From NCBI GenBank assembly GCA_039799445.1, contig JBDLSO010000010.1, positions 1 to 14,390 on the forward strand: DNA of 14,390 nt, given 5' to 3'. The first letter of the stretch is position 1, and every line of letters starts with the position of its first letter. Positions 13,257-14,390 of the stretch are shown in pieces. Both the position numbers and the translations under genes were made by a program. Below the pieces are notes generated by a model. The model was given only the letters and a program-made list of their open reading frames with translations. It made no database searches and was not told the origin of the DNA. Source of the stretch: JBDLSO01 sp039799445. Lineage in GTDB: Bacteria; Patescibacteriota; Minisyncoccia; Phycocordibacterales; UBA5272.

Positions 13257-13285
13257 AGTCTACACTTTTTATATTTAATATTCAA
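13257..13285 (-). promoter_or_regulatory. Promoter of the Panacea operon, leaderless type
   Basis: On the minus strand: TTGAAT (13280-13285), a 17-bp spacer and TAGACT (13257-13262), ending six bases before the ATG at 13250. Both boxes and the spacing are good. Confidence 0.65.
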
Positions 13286-13334
13286 TCTTTTAAAGGATTG
13301 CTTCTCAAACAAATCTTATGTGGTCACTCAGTGG

Positions 13335-13352
13335 GTGAATTTACTAATTCAC
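13335..13352. repeat. Small hairpin
   Basis: GTGAAT (13335-13340), a 6-base loop and ATTCAC (13347-13352), lying at the end of the short minus-strand frame. Role unknown. Confidence 0.35.
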
Positions 13353-13441
13353 GAGTTACCAAGTCCGTTTGATGCTTCATAGCACCAAGTCTTCTAAGTA
13401 CTCTCAAAGCCTCCATTGGTACGATGTGCTCATAGCTCGCC

Positions 13442-13485
13442 GATGGTTTTGTTTTTGTCTGGAATCCAACAAAAAGCAAAACATC
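13442..13485. repeat. Imperfect 44-base inverted repeat
   Basis: Outer pair GATG/CATC, then GTTTTG with CAAAAC and TTTTTGT with ACAAAAA with a small bulge, closing on TGG...CCA. It is part of a hairpin-rich spacer (13251-13609) between the Panacea operon and the AroB-like gene. Confidence 0.4.
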
Positions 13486-13494
13486 ACCGCAGCT

Positions 13495-13543
13495 TCACAC
13501 ACTAGAAAAACCAGCGCAGGATGGTTTTTTTTAACGTGTGTGA
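13495..13543. terminator. Terminator of the AroB-like gene, usable in both directions
   Basis: Nested stems: outer 8 bp (13495-13502 with 13536-13543) and inner 8 bp AAAAACCA/TGGTTTTT (13506-13513 with 13522-13529), with T-runs on both strands. It lies 67 bases beyond the AroB-like stop on the minus strand. Confidence 0.7.
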
Positions 13544-13609
13544 GCGTTCAACAGATAGAACTTAAGTGGTTCATTACCCCACAAAGCTTATTTGTTAGTT
13601 TTTAGAATA

Positions 13610-14390
13610 TCATTCTGACCCTTCTTGAGAGTAGAACAAAACTATGTCTAATTTTTTATATAGTTTTATCATTAAATCCATCTGTTTATTATTTGGGTCA
13701 ATCAACATAGCTCTTAAAACAGCTTCGCCGTGGTCAATTTTAAATTGTTTCTCTTCTTCTATTTTATCCGATATATCATGGGCTGCTCTTAAGATTAAAT
13801 TAGACCCATTTATAGAGGTGTTGTCATGTGGGTCAATTTCTAAACAGATTCTTTTGAGATCAGCTGTCCATAAAATGGCTTTCAATAGTGATTCTTTATT
13901 AAGATAGGGGTTAAACTCCTCAGATAGTAGAAAATCGAGCAAATCATTTGATTGATAAACACCATGTTTAATTATTTCTGCGAGGCTTATTTTTATCTGT
14001 TCATTACTTAATGTTTCCAAAAAACTTTTATCTATAAAAATATCATTTGGTTCGTAGAAAGATTTATGAGCATGTTTTATATGTGCCCCATCAGATGTAA
14101 TATCGTTAACTCTAACCTTTCCACCAATTGATGCATCTGACATCGCAAGCGGGGTTGTTGGGAATGATATAAAATCAGATTTAAACTTTTCGGCTATATA
14201 CGCTGATATATTAATTATAAGTCCTCCACCAACTGCGACTACTCGTTTTGAAGTTTTTAGATTCTCTAATAACTTGTTTATTTCTAATAGAGTTTTTATT
14301 CCGCACTCTTTGGCATCAATAGTAATTAGATTACCTTTTAAATTTTTAAAGCGTTTGATGTCTAGATTATTATCAACAATGATAAGATCG
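13610..14390 (-). CDS. Divergent 3-dehydroquinate-synthase-like sugar-phosphate cyclase (5' end outside window)
   Basis: The frame stays open to the right edge, so the true start lies beyond 14390; the ATG at 14143 is internal. The order of motifs is that of AroB and related cyclases: VVAVGGGLIINISAYIAEKF (NAD-binding), FPTTPLAMSDASIGGK, a FYEP...FLETL segment, LAEIIKHG with the zinc Glu, LRAAHDISDKIE with the first zinc His, and KIDHGEAV with the second. The class uses NAD and a divalent metal to cyclise a seven-carbon sugar phosphate. Differences from true AroB are notable: GGGVVGD is GGGLIIN, the GKN...GAF loop is IKHAHKS, and the second His of GHxxGH is Asp. A product other than dehydroquinate is possible. 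The stop is TGA. Confidence 0.8.
   Translation of the reverse strand, partial: DLIIVDNNLDIKRFKNLKGNLITIDAKECGIKTLLEINKLLENLKTSKRVVAVGGGLIINISAYIAEKFKSDFISFPTTPLAMSDASIGGKVRVNDITSDGAHIKHAHKSFYEPNDIFIDKSFLETLSNEQIKISLAEIIKHGVYQSNDLLDFLLSEEFNPYLNKESLLKAILWTADLKRICLEIDPHDNTSINGSNLILRAAHDISDKIEEEKQFKIDHGEAVLRAMLIDPNNKQMDLMIKLYKKLDIVLFYSQEGSE

Larger units (their letters stand above)
13324..13494 (-). other. Short minus-strand open frame upstream of the Panacea promoter
   Basis: A minus frame is open for 56 codons and has a natural protein composition, with a stretch SASYEHIVPMEALRVLRRLG. It ends in TGA at 13324-13326. From the only good ATG (13416) it would encode 30 residues, MEALRVLRRLGAMKH onward, a basic amphipathic helix. 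It may be the C-terminal relic of a lost gene or a small protein. Its upstream part also folds as a long imperfect hairpin (13442-13485), so an RNA role is possible. It overlaps no other credible gene. Confidence 0.3.

Noticed and set aside
13495..13543. Integron attC site or cassette boundary near the accessory genes.
   Set aside because: No GTTRRRY/RYYYAAC core pair could be placed at the ends of the hairpin, and the T-runs fit a terminator.
13369..13605. A 78-aa + strand open frame.
   Set aside because: It reads through the terminator and hairpins with no family signal; the opposite strand has the more protein-like frame.
1..14390. CRISPR arrays, tRNA or rRNA genes, insertion sequences or an integrase.
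   Set aside because: I saw no regularly spaced repeats, no tRNA-like cloverleaf with a TTC loop, and no transposase or recombinase motif on either strand.

Overview
The window looks like part of a genome from the Candidate Phyla Radiation (Patescibacteria, most likely a Parcubacteria-type lineage). The DNA is AT-rich and the genes are short and tightly packed. Almost none has a Shine-Dalgarno site, and many start directly downstream of a -10 box, as expected for leaderless mRNAs. The gene content fits as well: TsaD with an extra internal segment, paired type IV pilins, a small exported peptidoglycan-binding protein, and a DUF305 protein. This placement is inferred from gene style; no rRNA or other marker was available to confirm it.

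Layout. 1-80 is the end of an unknown + strand gene, closed by a bidirectional terminator shared with tsaD (109-1287, minus). Divergent from tsaD are two pilin genes (1349-1942 and 2023-2619) that share a nearly identical promoter and N-terminal segment. Next come a TVP38/DedA-type membrane protein and a mercuric-reductase-like flavoprotein (2710-4696). A second operon (4813-7472) encodes a Met-rich exported peptidoglycan-binding protein, an XRE regulator, a small membrane protein, a membrane-anchored MsrA-MsrB fusion and a cytosolic MsrA. A Met-rich exported DUF305 protein follows (7548-8006). The promoters of these two operons carry the same palindrome over a TTTACA -35 box, each with TATACT 17 bp downstream. 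I infer a two-operon redox or metal-stress regulon under the XRE protein encoded inside the second operon.

From 8077 to 10432 lie an Ate1/Bpt-like transferase, an HD-domain phosphohydrolase with an in-frame UGA at codon 3, and an unknown four-helix membrane protein. The membrane protein is the only gene here with a consensus promoter, a 5' leader and a strong Shine-Dalgarno site.

From 10498 to the end the window looks accessory. It holds a clear homologue of the methyl-directed endonuclease DpnI, a frameshifted zinc-ribbon gene, and a minus-strand three-gene operon: a Panacea (DUF4065/SocA-like) antitoxin, an unknown 147-aa protein, and a 210-aa protein with a HEPN-type R-x4-H motif. A hairpin-rich spacer follows, and a divergent 3-dehydroquinate-synthase-like gene runs off the right edge. 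The Panacea/HEPN operon is the best candidate for an undescribed system, with the shared-palindrome redox regulon second.
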